20,781 nucleotides of DNA from Gallionella sp. (GCA_030690245.1 JAUYGW010000096.1:1-20781), one strand, 5' to 3'; numbered from the stretch's first letter, positions 6,578 through 14,260 are shown. Notes: a model not told the origin generated them from the sequence alone. Numbers and translations are program-made.

Positions 6578-6724
6578 CCGAGTTTCTACTCGATGAAAAT
6601 CTTCCAGGACGTGCGCGACTTCGCCGCCGCTCAGGCAATAGACGGTTAGGCTGCGCTCAACAAAGGAATGAAACAGCAGGCTGAAGAGTTTGTGAAGCAG
6701 GGAAGCCAGTTGTTCGCAAGGCCT
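6578..6724 (+). pseudogene. thiC: thiC 3'-end remnant
   Basis: Directly after the VapC stop, the plus strand reads SFYSMKIFQDVRDFAAAQAIDG, then TAG at 6647-6649, then in the same frame AALNKGMKQQAEEFVKQG and SQLFAR. This matches the C-terminus of ThiC, HMP-phosphate synthase (pattern KFCSMKI..EVRDFAA..., then GM...F...G..). The FeS-cluster Cys of FCSMK is Tyr here, and a stop interrupts the frame. Only the last 45 or so codons are present. It cannot be functional; an intact thiC is presumably elsewhere. Confidence 0.8.
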
Positions 6725-6762
6725 GATAGAACTTTGGTTAATGCCGCAAAAGGAGTGGTGCG

Positions 6763-6891
6763 ATGACTGCCAAAAGCTTGGTTACATCTGTGGAGCAAAT
6801 CGAATCGCAGATATTTCTGATCCGCGGTCAGAAAATCATGCTGGATGAGGACTTGGCCTTGCTCACCAAACGAAATCTCGACTGGGAATAA
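6763..6891 (+). pseudogene. Truncated ORF6N-domain gene, N-terminal piece
   Basis: A 42-codon frame with its own site (AAAAGGAG before the ATG at 6763). It reads MTAKSLVTSVEQIESQIF, then [16 protein letters not shown], which is the start of an ORF6N domain, a DNA-binding module common in phage-related KilA-N-like proteins. After DLALL the family sequence (YGV... and so on) is lost, and TKRNLDWE and a stop follow. The break is clean, so a deletion removed most of the gene. The methyltransferase gene starts 41 bp later. Together with the thiC remnant this accounts for the 356 bp between vapC and the methyltransferase. Confidence 0.78.
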
Positions 6892-6931
6892 AGAATGTCA
6901 TACTGTCCGCAAAAATACCCGGAGGAAAATC

Positions 6932-8992
6932 ATGAATACCACCCTCACTTTGGTCAGCGATCAAGACACCGTGCTTTCCTATCTGGACGAAGCCCGCAAA
7001 CACCATACACAGGCTGCCATTGCCAAGCACTTGGGCGTTGGGGTTCGTACCATCAGCCGGTGGGAAGCACGCCAAACCAGCCCTCCCGCCTACCTGGCTC
7101 ACGCGTTGCAGCAGCTATTGCCATTCGGCGACGACAGACCCGAAGGTGCGTTTGATTTTATCGACCTGTTCGCGGGCATCGGCGGCCTGCGCAAGGCGTT
7201 TGAACAAATCGGCGGGCGCTGCGTATTCACCAGCGAATGGGACAGCTACGCACAGAAAACCTACGCCGAGAACTTCCGCGACAGACATCCAATTGCCGGA
7301 GACATCACCCAGGTGCAAGCAGCCGACATTCCCGACCACGACGTACTGCTGGCCGGTTTCCCCTGCCAGCCCTTCTCGATAGCCGGGGTATCGAAGAAGA
7401 ATGCGCTGGGCAAGGCGCACGGCTTCGCCTGCGAAACGCAAGGCACCCTGTTCTTCGACGTGGCGCGCATTATCGAAACAAAACGCCCGCGCGCCTTCCT
7501 GCTGGAAAACGTCAAGAACCTCGTCTCGCACGACAAAGGCCGCACCTTCGATGTCATACGCCGCACCCTGACCGAAGTGCTGGGTTACCACATCCACTAT
7601 CGCGTCATCGACGGCGCGCACTTCGTCCCGCAACACCGCGAGCGCATCCTTATCGTCGGTTTCCGCGAGCCAATCGCATTCGATTTCGATGCCCTGCCCC
7701 TGCCGCCCAAGGGTGTGCACAAACTCAAGGACATCCTGCACCGCACCGATGGCAGCGAACCTGTTTTGCCGTGGGACGAAGGAAGATTTTTCGACCACAA
7801 AAAACAGCGCCCGCAGGACAAATACACCCTCACCGACAATCTCTGGCTCTATTTGCAAAACTACGCCGCGAAGCACCGCGCCAAGGGCAACGGCTTCGGC
7901 TTTGGCTTGGTCAAACCCGGCGACGTGACACGCACTTTATCGGCGCGCTACTACAAGGATGGCTCGGAAATTCTCGTGTACCAAGGCACCCGCAAAAACC
8001 CGCGCCGTCTGACGCCCAGGGAATGTGCGCGGCTGATGGGCTATCCCGACACGTTCAGAATTCCGGTGTCGGATACGCGGGCATACCGATTATTTTCTCA
8101 AGCGGCGGTTGTACCGATGGTCGAATATGCGGCTAAACTGATGGTGTCGCAACTCAACTTAGGGGAGAAGGCACCGGAAGCGAAAGCTGTCGAAATGCCG
8201 AAAGACATCATGGCTAAAGGACTTTGGACAAAAGAGCAAGTAAAGCTGGCTTTCCACTTGTATTGTCAGCTCCCATATGGACGAATATACGGGCGCAATC
8301 CGGAAATAATCGCATTGGCAAAAGTCATCAGCCGCACGCCTGATGCGGTTGCGATGAAGATGCTTAACATCGCAAGCCTTGATCCCGCCATTACGAGTAC
8401 GGGGCGAGTAGGTTTGGGAAATGCATCGGCATTGGATCGCGAGGTATGGGATGAATTCCACTCAGATTGGGAAAGGCTTGCCGTGGAATGCCAACTGCTC
8501 CGGCAGCAACTAGACAAAAATGCCGTGGAGGATTTGGAGCAGGAAGATGATGAGCTACTGCCAGATGATTTCACTGGAGAAACACGGCAAGTTCTAACAA
8601 CACAGAGAATCAAGCAGCATTTTTTTCGCCGCGCAGTACTAAGCAGCTATCGTGGACGTTGTTGTATATCTGGCCTTTCGGATGCGCGCTTACTGATGGC
8701 AAGCCACATCGTGCCGTGGAGTAACGACAAAGCAAACCGTCTTAATCCCAGCAATGGCCTGTGTCTTTCGGCTATCCACGACAAGGCATTTGATCGAGGG
8801 TTGATAACGATTTCAGATAACTATGAGGTGATGTTGTCCGAGCAACTGAAGCGAAATGATGATGCCTTTGTTGTCCAGATATTTCTACCATTGGAAGGCC
8901 GCAAGATTGAGTTACCCGAGAAATTTATTCCGAGCATCGCTTTTCTTGCACGCCACCGCAGCGAGATTTTTATTGATGTCGCAGGCCAATAA
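6932..8992 (+). CDS. Dcm-like cytosine-C5 methyltransferase fused to an HNH endonuclease
   Basis: A 686-aa fusion. Residues 20-45 form a helix-turn-helix ([20 protein letters not shown]). Residues 73-410 are a C5-cytosine methyltransferase very like E. coli Dcm: [27 protein letters not shown] with catalytic C145, LLENVKN with E192, PQHRERI at 233-239, and a Dcm-type target region ([25 protein letters not shown]). Motif X is atypical ([10 protein letters not shown] for FGNSVVVPV). From M422 ([20 protein letters not shown]) the frame continues into what resembles a complete HNH endonuclease: [20 protein letters not shown] with H592, [20 protein letters not shown] with H616. CCWGG methylation is inferred from the Dcm likeness. 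The ATG at 6932 follows GGAGG; the open frame further upstream is not needed. Confidence 0.9.
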   Translation: MNTTLTLVSDQDTVLSYLDEARKHHTQAAIAKHLGVGVRTISRWEARQTSPPAYLAHALQQLLPFGDDRPEGAFDFIDLFAGIGGLRKAFEQIGGRCVFTSEWDSYAQKTYAENFRDRHPIAGDITQVQAADIPDHDVLLAGFPCQPFSIAGVSKKNALGKAHGFACETQGTLFFDVARIIETKRPRAFLLENVKNLVSHDKGRTFDVIRRTLTEVLGYHIHYRVIDGAHFVPQHRERILIVGFREPIAFDFDALPLPPKGVHKLKDILHRTDGSEPVLPWDEGRFFDHKKQRPQDKYTLTDNLWLYLQNYAAKHRAKGNGFGFGLVKPGDVTRTLSARYYKDGSEILVYQGTRKNPRRLTPRECARLMGYPDTFRIPVSDTRAYRLFSQAAVVPMVEYAAKLMVSQLNLGEKAPEAKAVEMPKDIMAKGLWTKEQVKLAFHLYCQLPYGRIYGRNPEIIALAKVISRTPDAVAMKMLNIASLDPAITSTGRVGLGNASALDREVWDEFHSDWERLAVECQLLRQQLDKNAVEDLEQEDDELLPDDFTGETRQVLTTQRIKQHFFRRAVLSSYRGRCCISGLSDARLLMASHIVPWSNDKANRLNPSNGLCLSAIHDKAFDRGLITISDNYEVMLSEQLKRNDDAFVVQIFLPLEGRKIELPEKFIPSIAFLARHRSEIFIDVAGQ

Positions 8993-9017
8993 ACTTTTGC
9001 CCGTAAAGGGTATGCTT

Positions 9018-9380
9018 ATGACTACTCCGCTCGTGCTTCACGAAGATGCTTTCTATGAGTATTTCAAACCATATCGCCACCCTGATTCGCGTCACGACAT
9101 TTGGGGCGGATTAGGTCTTGAAACCTTCGGAGAAGACCTTGATACAGTCCGAAAACTGGATGTCTCTTATGTATGGACGGTGCTGGATGGCGATTCTGGC
9201 AATGATCAATGGATTTCTCGTGGCATCCATTTTGTTAATCGCATATGTTACTTGGTCACAGAAAAGTCTCACCAAGGGATTGATGTTGAGTTTCGAATTC
9301 CAAGTCGATTAAATTCATTAACGCCTATCGGACTGTCGAGGCAGATGAATAAAATTTCCCGTTTAATCCAATCTGCTTAA
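9018..9380 (+). CDS. Hypothetical 120-aa protein in the restriction-modification locus
   Basis: A 120-aa protein that I cannot assign. It begins MTTPLVLHEDAFYEYFKPYR and contains GGLGLETFGEDLDTV, VWTVLDGDSGNDQWISRGIHFVNRICYLVTE and a polar C-terminus. There are no membrane segments or signal peptide, and no nuclease motif is obvious. The start at 9018 has an AAAGGG site 7 nt upstream; ATGs at 9012 and 8976 are in frame, the latter overlapping the end of the methyltransferase-HNH gene. It lies between that gene and the MvaI/BcnI-type remnant, on the same strand, so it is probably co-transcribed with them. Confidence 0.7.
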   Translation: MTTPLVLHEDAFYEYFKPYRHPDSRHDIWGGLGLETFGEDLDTVRKLDVSYVWTVLDGDSGNDQWISRGIHFVNRICYLVTEKSHQGIDVEFRIPSRLNSLTPIGLSRQMNKISRLIQSA

Positions 9381-9399
9381 AGGCTCTGTAATCACCCTG

Positions 9400-9966
9400 A
9401 TGACTCCAGAGCCAACCGGGGGACATTATAAAATTCATGGTGTAGAGAGTTTTATCCGGAAGTTTGGCTACCCTGACAAGATGGGGCGAGTAGATCGTCT
9501 TAATTTCGGCGGCGTCCACAGGGTGGATGAAAAACACGCCACCACCGGGCTTACGTTAACCTTGGTTGGATTCGACGCCACAGATGGCAAAATCCTCACT
9601 AAATCTGCTGGCATTTCATTACTCACGGATACTGGTGAAGAGGCCGCTACTTGGACCTATGTGGATTTGATGAACCACTGGAACCACAAACACGCACAAA
9701 CCGCCTACGTTCCATCCTTGAAACACACTGACCCACATCTTCAGTATAGTTATGGCAACACGGTTCGTTTGGGTGAAGGAGCGGATTTCCTGCTGGTGTT
9801 GAAGGCCATGTTTCAAGGCAAGATTTATTATGACCCTGGAATTAAACTGGAAAAGGCTTCAAGTGCAAGGCCCACCACAAAACGCCGCAGCCAGTTTCGG
9901 GTTAAGTCTGGAGATTTATCATCTCTATATTTAAAAATGGATTCAGTCGATGTGACTAAAAGCTAA
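9400..9966 (+). CDS. MvaI/BcnI-type restriction endonuclease, N-terminally truncated
   Basis: A 188-aa frame resembling the C-terminal part of MvaI/BcnI-family endonucleases, whose founding members cut CCWGG and CCSGG. Characteristic stretches are VITLMTPEPTGG at the start (codons before the ATG are open back to 9367), FIRKFGYPDK, LNFGGVHRV, TGLTLTLVGFD, a WNHKHAQTAYVPSL segment, and the end KRRSQFRVKSGDLSSLY. In this family the catalytic PD-(D/E)xK residues lie in the N-terminal part, before the TLFTPEP segment. That part is absent: stops interrupt the upstream frame (TAA at 9364). The product is therefore probably inactive, or needs a partner. The family call rests on remembered sequence patterns. 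Confidence 0.68.
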   Translation: MTPEPTGGHYKIHGVESFIRKFGYPDKMGRVDRLNFGGVHRVDEKHATTGLTLTLVGFDATDGKILTKSAGISLLTDTGEEAATWTYVDLMNHWNHKHAQTAYVPSLKHTDPHLQYSYGNTVRLGEGADFLLVLKAMFQGKIYYDPGIKLEKASSARPTTKRRSQFRVKSGDLSSLYLKMDSVDVTKS

Positions 9967-10052
9967 CAAGTGCGGTAGCAGTGATAAAGCCCTGCAAATA
10001 TAACGGCTAAAGGATTACAGCAAACAATGCCTTGCTCATCAACCGTATCGCA

Positions 10053-10547
10053 TCAGGAAACAAGAGATTGTTCCAGCGTGGCAACCGGCAGATACAGCGA
10101 CAGCGGGCTATCGATGCAGGCAATGAATCCCAGTTTGGTGTAAAACGCCTTGGCCTTGTCGTGTTTGGCATCCACGACGACGGCATACAGCCCCACGCGT
10201 TGTGAAAATTCCACAGCCAAACGCAATGCGAATGCCAGCAAGTCTTGGCCGGTGCCTTTTCCCTGATGGCGGGCATCCACCGCCAACCGGCCAATGCGCA
10301 GAATGGGGGCGGGATGGCGCGGTAATTTCGACTGTGCGGGGAGCGATGCCGTGGCAATTTGCCCCGCACTGACGGTGACAAAGCCGGTGACTGTTGCACC
10401 GTCGCCGGCAAGCGCCACATAGGTTTTGCCGAAGCCGCGCCGTTGTTGCTGGCCTGCCTGGCGTTGCAAAAATTCGTTCAGCGCCGCGTCGCCGCAATCG
10501 AATCCGCTGCGGTTGTGCTGCTTGCCGAGCAGTTGGATGACTGCCAC
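10053..10547 (-). CDS. GNAT-family acetyltransferase toxin (TacT-like)
   Basis: A 164-aa GNAT acetyltransferase paired with a DUF1778 antitoxin; such toxins acetylate aminoacyl-tRNA and block translation. The acetyl-CoA binding loop is RHQGKGTG at 93-100, following RIGRLAVDA, and the catalytic-type Tyr lies in FYTKLGF at about 136. The N-terminus (SGFDCGDAALNEFLQRQAGQQQRRG) is the typical toxin substrate-side motif. The start is GTG at 10545-10547, 2 nt after the antitoxin stop, so the genes are coupled. Activity is inferred from the family. Confidence 0.9.
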   Translation of the reverse strand: MAVIQLLGKQHNRSGFDCGDAALNEFLQRQAGQQQRRGFGKTYVALAGDGATVTGFVTVSAGQIATASLPAQSKLPRHPAPILRIGRLAVDARHQGKGTGQDLLAFALRLAVEFSQRVGLYAVVVDAKHDKAKAFYTKLGFIACIDSPLSLYLPVATLEQSLVS

Positions 10548-10549
10548 GT

Positions 10550-10816
10550 TTACCGGCGCGCCATAAGTTTGCGCAACGCGGCTTTTGGCTTGGGCGGTTT
10601 TTCCACGGACGAGGCGAATGCCTCAAAGTCGCGCTGGGTGAGCATCAGCGTGTCGTAGTCCGACACAACGCGGCGCGCCGCCTCGTATGCGTTCTGCAGC
10701 ATGAAGCCGGACACGGTCGTCCCCATTAACGCGGCGGCGCGCTCGATCATGGCTTTGGCGTCGGCGCTGGTGCGCAAATTGATTCGCGACGATTCGTTGG
10801 TAATGCTGGCGGACAT
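10550..10816 (-). CDS. DUF1778 ribbon-helix-helix antitoxin (TacA-like)
   Basis: An 88-aa protein. Residues 10-52 form a ribbon-helix-helix DNA-binding domain typical of DUF1778 (SRINLRTSADAKAMIERAA, then LMGTTVSGFMLQNAYEAA). The C-terminal half (MLTQRDFEAFASSVEKPPKP) is the toxin-neutralising tail; FEAFASSVEKPPKP is characteristic. It lies directly upstream of the GNAT toxin. The ATG at 10814-10816 is preceded by a GGGAGA-like site. A likely operator and a TACAAT -10 element lie just upstream. Confidence 0.9.
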   Translation of the reverse strand: MSASITNESSRINLRTSADAKAMIERAAALMGTTVSGFMLQNAYEAARRVVSDYDTLMLTQRDFEAFASSVEKPPKPKAALRKLMARR

Positions 10817-10833
10817 GGCGGTCTCTCCCGATT

Positions 10834-10858
10834 AATGATGCGAATATTGTACGTCATT
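10834..10858. promoter_or_regulatory. Candidate promoter and operator of the TacAT-like operon
   Basis: On the minus strand a TACAAT -10-like hexamer is flanked by a 7-nt inverted repeat (AATGATG at 10834-10840 and CGTCATT at 10852-10858, one mismatch) with an 11-nt centre. It sits 18 bp before the antitoxin ATG. No good -35 element is seen. Repression by the antitoxin-toxin complex is inferred. Confidence 0.4.
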
Positions 10859-11007
10859 TTTACGCACGTTGCGGATATGTGTGCCATCCCGGGGATATTT
10901 TCGGTACCGCCAAATGCGTTTATCGGCACTTTTCCTTTGGGCTATTTAATGCGTTTTGCTGCCGCCCGATAAGCCGCGCTGTTTTCGAGGTGCCCAAAGA
11001 GCCAGCA

Positions 11008-11142
11008 TCATTTTTTCTCCCACGGCGCGAAACCGATGGGGCGTTTTTTCTTGGGGTCGGATGGTGTCATGAGTTCACGGATGGCTTCAAAAACCGCTCT
11101 GAACTTGATGTCGTATTTCTTTTCAGTTCTAGCCGACCACCA
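11008..11142 (-). pseudogene. ORF6N-type protein, C-terminal remnant
   Basis: The minus strand is open from 11142 to a TGA at 11008-11010. It reads [19 protein letters not shown], then [19 protein letters not shown], the usual C-terminus of ORF6N/KilA-N-like proteins (pattern KYD.QF..VF.AIR.LM..P....K.IGF). No start codon or N-terminal domain is present, and the PIN toxin stop lies 3 bp further upstream. The rest of the 329-bp gap between the DUF1778 antitoxin and this toxin (10859-11007) holds nothing I can name. Confidence 0.72.
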
Positions 11143-11145
11143 TCA

Positions 11146-11535
11146 TCACTTCACCAGCAGCCCAGCCAATTCCTGATAATCCGGGAACCGCCCATCAACG
11201 CTAATCAGTTGCGCTTGATGTTCAACAGCAGTGGCGATGATGATGCGATCAACCGGGTCTTTGTGATGTTCTGGTAGCGAGGCTGCGCGTTCGGCGATTG
11301 CCCTTGATATCGGAACAATCGCTACGCCATTTGCCTCGACCTGATCGAGCCAGTCGGAGAACTGCAACTGAAGAATAATCCGTCCGTGTTTCACAAGCCA
11401 CGCCATTTCCCAGCAGGTCATTGCCGAGACGGCCAGCGATTCAGCCGTTTCGATGGCATCTATCTGCTGTTGTGCAAGCTTGGCTGGTGTGCGATTGACC
11501 CACCAGTAAAGGGCATGAGTGTCGAGGATGAGCAT
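11146..11535 (-). CDS. vapC: PIN-domain toxin VapC, second copy
   Basis: A 129-aa PIN-domain toxin. Acidic positions are D5 (LILDTHALYWWV), E43 (TCWEMAWL), D93 and D96 (HHKDPVDRIIIATA) and D114 (LISVDGRFPDY). The LDTHALYWW start places it in the VapC group close to COG3744 proteins. The ATG at 11533-11535 shares one base with the antitoxin stop (TGATG), so translation is coupled; the longer open frame upstream is the antitoxin region read in another frame. Sequence outside the PIN motifs differs from the vapC at 6198, so it is not a recent duplicate. Confidence 0.9.
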   Translation of the reverse strand: MLILDTHALYWWVNRTPAKLAQQQIDAIETAESLAVSAMTCWEMAWLVKHGRIILQLQFSDWLDQVEANGVAIVPISRAIAERAASLPEHHKDPVDRIIIATAVEHQAQLISVDGRFPDYQELAGLLVK

Positions 11536-11756
11536 CAGGACAGTGCGTCCCAGTCGCTTTCCAGCGGGCCGCTGAGAATGTCGCCCTTTTCTTCGCCCAT
11601 CCCTGCCAGCGATGGCGGTGGAGAGCGGCGTCCGGCTGGTCTGGCTGATTCCCACATTACGATGACGCGAGCGCGCTCGGCATGTGCAGGCAGTGCCGCA
11701 TCCTGTATGACAAGGCGATGGTCGGCAATGGATGCAGTCATTTCAAGAGCCAACAT
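11535..11756 (-). CDS. Antitoxin of the second VapBC-like pair
   Basis: A 73-aa protein directly upstream of vapC, sharing one base with it. It has MTASIADHRLVIQDAALPAHAERARVIV written as two blocks: a short beta-rich N-terminus and HAERARVIVMWE, seen in small VapB-like antitoxins of PIN toxins. The C-terminus (GDILSGPLESDWDALS) is the typical toxin-binding tail. A strong AAAGGAGGT site precedes the ATG at 11754-11756. The role rests on position and on similarity of the tail. Confidence 0.78.
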   Translation of the reverse strand: MLALEMTASIADHRLVIQDAALPAHAERARVIVMWESARPAGRRSPPPSLAGMGEEKGDILSGPLESDWDALS

Positions 11757-11881
11757 GGGCGTACCTCCTTTGATACTGACTCACGATAGGCGAAGATTGT
11801 ACAACATCCTCCTGGCATGGCGTGCTGACCGGAATACCAAAAGTTCGGAGTCGAAAGCTTTTGATTTCATGGCTTGAAGCG

Positions 11882-13156
11882 CTAGCCTTGATAGACAACC
11901 TGCCCGTCCACCAGCGTATAGCGCACCCGGCCCTGCACTTCGAGTCCGGTGAACGGCGTGTTCTTGCCCTGGCTCTTCAACGCGGCCGGCTCGACTTTCC
12001 AGTACGTTTCGGAATCGAACACGCACACATCGGCGGCCGCGCCGACGCTCAGATGCCCCGCATCCAGACCGAGTATCTGCGCGGGTTGCAGCGTGGTTTT
12101 GGCGAGCGCGCCGGACAAGGTGAGCTTTTCCTGCTGCGCCCATTTCAGCACCAGCGGCAGCAGCAGTTCCAGGCCGGTTGCGCCCGCTTCCGCTTCGGCG
12201 AACGGCAACTGCTTGGCATCCTCGTCGACCGGCGCGTGGTTGGAACAGATCGCGTTTATCGTGCCGTCCAGCAATCCGGCGCGCAGCGCGGCGCGGTCGC
12301 GCAGGCTGCGCAGCGGCGGCATCAGGTGGCAGTTCGGATCGAAGAAGCCGATGTCCATTTCCGACAGGTGCACATGGTTCATCGAGACATCGCAGGTCAC
12401 CGGCAGCCCTTGCTGCTTCGCCGCGCGGATCAATTCCACGCCCGCCGCACTGGAGATGCGGCAGATATGCAGTTTCACGCCGGTTTCTTGCGCCAGCGCC
12501 AGCATGGTCGAGAGCGCGATGGTCTCGGCGCACACCGGGATAGCGGGCAGGCCGCAGCGCGTCGCCACTTCGCCGTCGTGCGCCACACCGTCTTTGGCGA
12601 GGAAACTGTCCTGCGGGCGCAGCCACACGGAAAAATTAAAAGTTGCGGCGTACTGCATCGCGCGCAGCAGTACGCGCGTATCGGTGAGCGGCGCATCGGC
12701 CTGGCTGAATGCCACGCACCCGGCGTCCGCCAGCTCGGCCATTTCGGTCAGCTCCTGCCCCTTGAGTGAAGAGGTCAGCGCGCCGACCGGATAAAGATGC
12801 GCCCGGCTCAGGTTTCTGGCGCGGTGCTTGAGCATTTCCACCAGGCCCGGCTCGTCCAGCGGCGGGTCGGTGTCCGGCGGACAGGCCAGGCTGGTGATGC
12901 CGCCCGCCACCGCCGCCTGCATTTCCGATTCCAGCGTCGCCCGGTATTCATAGCCCGGCTCGCGCAAGCGCGCCGCCAGATCGATCAGGCCGGGTGCGAC
13001 CACCAAGCCGCTCGCGTCGATCACCCGGTCGGCGGCGAATCCCGCCGGGGCGTTGCCGACCGCCGCGATCCTGCCCGCCGCGATGAACACATCGCACACC
13101 GCATCGAGGTTGTTTTTCGGGTCGATCAACCGCCCGTTCTTGATATGGATGTTCAT
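11882..13156 (-). CDS. pyrX: Non-catalytic dihydroorotase homologue (PyrC', PyrX)
   Basis: A 424-aa type I dihydroorotase homologue. The frame and fold match the family ([14 protein letters not shown] at 64-68, [18 protein letters not shown]). However, the metal-binding HxH before LREPG is replaced: A61 and R63 stand where His is needed ([11 protein letters not shown]). The late DHAPH motif reads SNHAPVDE, with Asn for the catalytic Asp. It therefore should not hydrolyse dihydroorotate. In Pseudomonas and relatives such proteins, encoded next to pyrB, are structural partners of aspartate carbamoyltransferase. Its ATG overlaps the pyrB stop (ATGA). An active pyrC should be elsewhere. Confidence 0.9.
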   Translation of the reverse strand: MNIHIKNGRLIDPKNNLDAVCDVFIAAGRIAAVGNAPAGFAADRVIDASGLVVAPGLIDLAARLREPGYEYRATLESEMQAAVAGGITSLACPPDTDPPLDEPGLVEMLKHRARNLSRAHLYPVGALTSSLKGQELTEMAELADAGCVAFSQADAPLTDTRVLLRAMQYAATFNFSVWLRPQDSFLAKDGVAHDGEVATRCGLPAIPVCAETIALSTMLALAQETGVKLHICRISSAAGVELIRAAKQQGLPVTCDVSMNHVHLSEMDIGFFDPNCHLMPPLRSLRDRAALRAGLLDGTINAICSNHAPVDEDAKQLPFAEAEAGATGLELLLPLVLKWAQQEKLTLSGALAKTTLQPAQILGLDAGHLSVGAAADVCVFDSETYWKVEPAALKSQGKNTPFTGLEVQGRVRYTLVDGQVVYQG

Positions 13157-14106
13157 CCCTTTGCTCCCGCCAACATGCTCATCACCGCCATGCGCACCGC
13201 GATGCCGAACGTCACCTGCGACAGGATCACCGAGTGCGCGCCGTCGGCGACGCAGGAATCGATTTCGATGCCGCGGTTCATCGGCCCGGGATGCATCACG
13301 ATCGCATCCGGTTTGGCGCGCGCCAGCTTCTCTTCGGTAAGGCCGTAGTTCTTGAAGTATTCCTGCGCGGAAGGCAGCGCCGCGCCCTGCATGCGCTCGT
13401 TCTGCAGGCGCAGCATCAGCACCACATCCACGTCGCGCAGGCCTTGCGCCATGTCGTGGTAGACCTGCACGCCGAGATTTGCCACCATCGTCGGCAGCAG
13501 CGTCTTGGGGGCGATGACGCGCACTTCCGGCACGCCGAGCGTGGTCAGCGCGTGGATCTGCGAGCGCGCCACGCGCGAATGCAGCACGTCGCCGACGATC
13601 GCGACGCGCAGGTTGTGGAATTCCTTCTTGTAGTGGCGGATCGTGAACATGTCCAGCAGCGCCTGCGTGGGGTGCGCATGGCGGCCGTCGCCGGCGTTGA
13701 TGACATGCACATCCGGCGCGACATGCCTTGCGATGAAATGCGCCGCGCCGCTTTGCGCGTGGCGCACCACGAACATGTCGGCGTGCATCGCGCACAGGTT
13801 GCCCACGGTATCCAGCAGGGTCTCGCCCTTGCTGGTGGAAGAGGAGCCGATGTTGAGGTTGACCACATCCGCCGACAGCCGCTTGGCGGCGATCTCGAAG
13901 GTGGTGCGGGTGCGCGTGCTGTTTTCGAAGAACACGTTGAACACCGACTTGCCGTGCAGCAGCGGGACTTTCTTGATCTCGCGCCCGCCGGCATCGAGAA
14001 AGGTCGCGGCGCGGTCGAGGATGTCGCGCACGATTTTCACCGGCAAGCCCTCGGTGGTCAGCAAGTGCTGGAGTTCGCCGTTTTTGTTGAGTTGCGGGTT
14101 CTTCAT
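13153..14106 (-). CDS. pyrB: Aspartate carbamoyltransferase catalytic subunit
   Basis: A 317-aa cytoplasmic enzyme that joins carbamoyl phosphate and aspartate, the committed step of pyrimidine synthesis. The carbamoyl-phosphate loop [12 protein letters not shown] includes STRT at 63-66. Other family blocks are [40 protein letters not shown] and [13 protein letters not shown]. Length is normal. It is coupled to pyrX downstream by a 4-nt overlap. Upstream, 154 bp separate it from ruvX and hold a long inverted repeat rather than the pyrR gene found in related operons. Assembly with PyrX is expected from the Pseudomonas-type complex. Confidence 0.97.
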   Translation of the reverse strand: MKNPQLNKNGELQHLLTTEGLPVKIVRDILDRAATFLDAGGREIKKVPLLHGKSVFNVFFENSTRTRTTFEIAAKRLSADVVNLNIGSSSTSKGETLLDTVGNLCAMHADMFVVRHAQSGAAHFIARHVAPDVHVINAGDGRHAHPTQALLDMFTIRHYKKEFHNLRVAIVGDVLHSRVARSQIHALTTLGVPEVRVIAPKTLLPTMVANLGVQVYHDMAQGLRDVDVVLMLRLQNERMQGAALPSAQEYFKNYGLTEEKLARAKPDAIVMHPGPMNRGIEIDSCVADGAHSVILSQVTFGIAVRMAVMSMLAGAKG

Positions 14107-14122
14107 TCTTAGAGCCTCAATT

Positions 14123-14221
14123 AGCCACGGATGAACACGGATTCACACGGATAAACACCGCTGGAAATTTCTGTGAAAAGCTTGTTTTTCCATCCGTGGA
14201 TATCCGTGTTCATCCGTGGCT
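14123..14221. repeat. Long inverted repeat between ruvX and pyrB
   Basis: A perfect 20-bp inverted repeat: AGCCACGGATGAACACGGAT at 14123-14142, and its complement at 14202-14221. The similarity continues inward for about 15 bp with mismatches (CACGGAT repeats on both arms). The arms contain tandem CCACGGATGAACACGGAT-like units, a motif scattered through many proteobacterial genomes. It lies in the transcript of yqgE-ruvX-pyrB-pyrX, 17 bp before pyrB, so a stem could affect pyrB expression. No T-run follows on the minus strand, so a standard terminator is unlikely. Confidence 0.8.
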
Positions 14222-14260
14222 GAAATTCGTCTGCGAGATTCGTCCCATCCATTTCCGGAT

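Noticed and set aside
10942..11007. Coding tail ending SAAYRAAAKRIK after the ORF6N-type remnant
   Set aside because: It is in the same frame, directly after the TGA at 11008-11010, and is only 21 codons long with no recognisable family. I could not support a feature.
11577..11627. Antitoxin segment SPPPSLAGMGEEKGD as a third repeat-type in-frame insertion
   Set aside because: It resembles the repeat-encoded peptides in prlC and apbE and its DNA has a weak hairpin. However, related antitoxins have a natural P-x-x-AG...GD-I/L tail at this place, so similarity by chance or common ancestry is more likely.
13234..14112. Plus-strand open frame of 292 codons opposite pyrB
   Set aside because: It is a shadow of pyrB, with His/Arg/Ala-rich translation and no domain.
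14123..14221. A CRISPR array
   Set aside because: The CACGGAT units are repeated, but in inverted orientation and without regular unique spacers; no cas gene is nearby.
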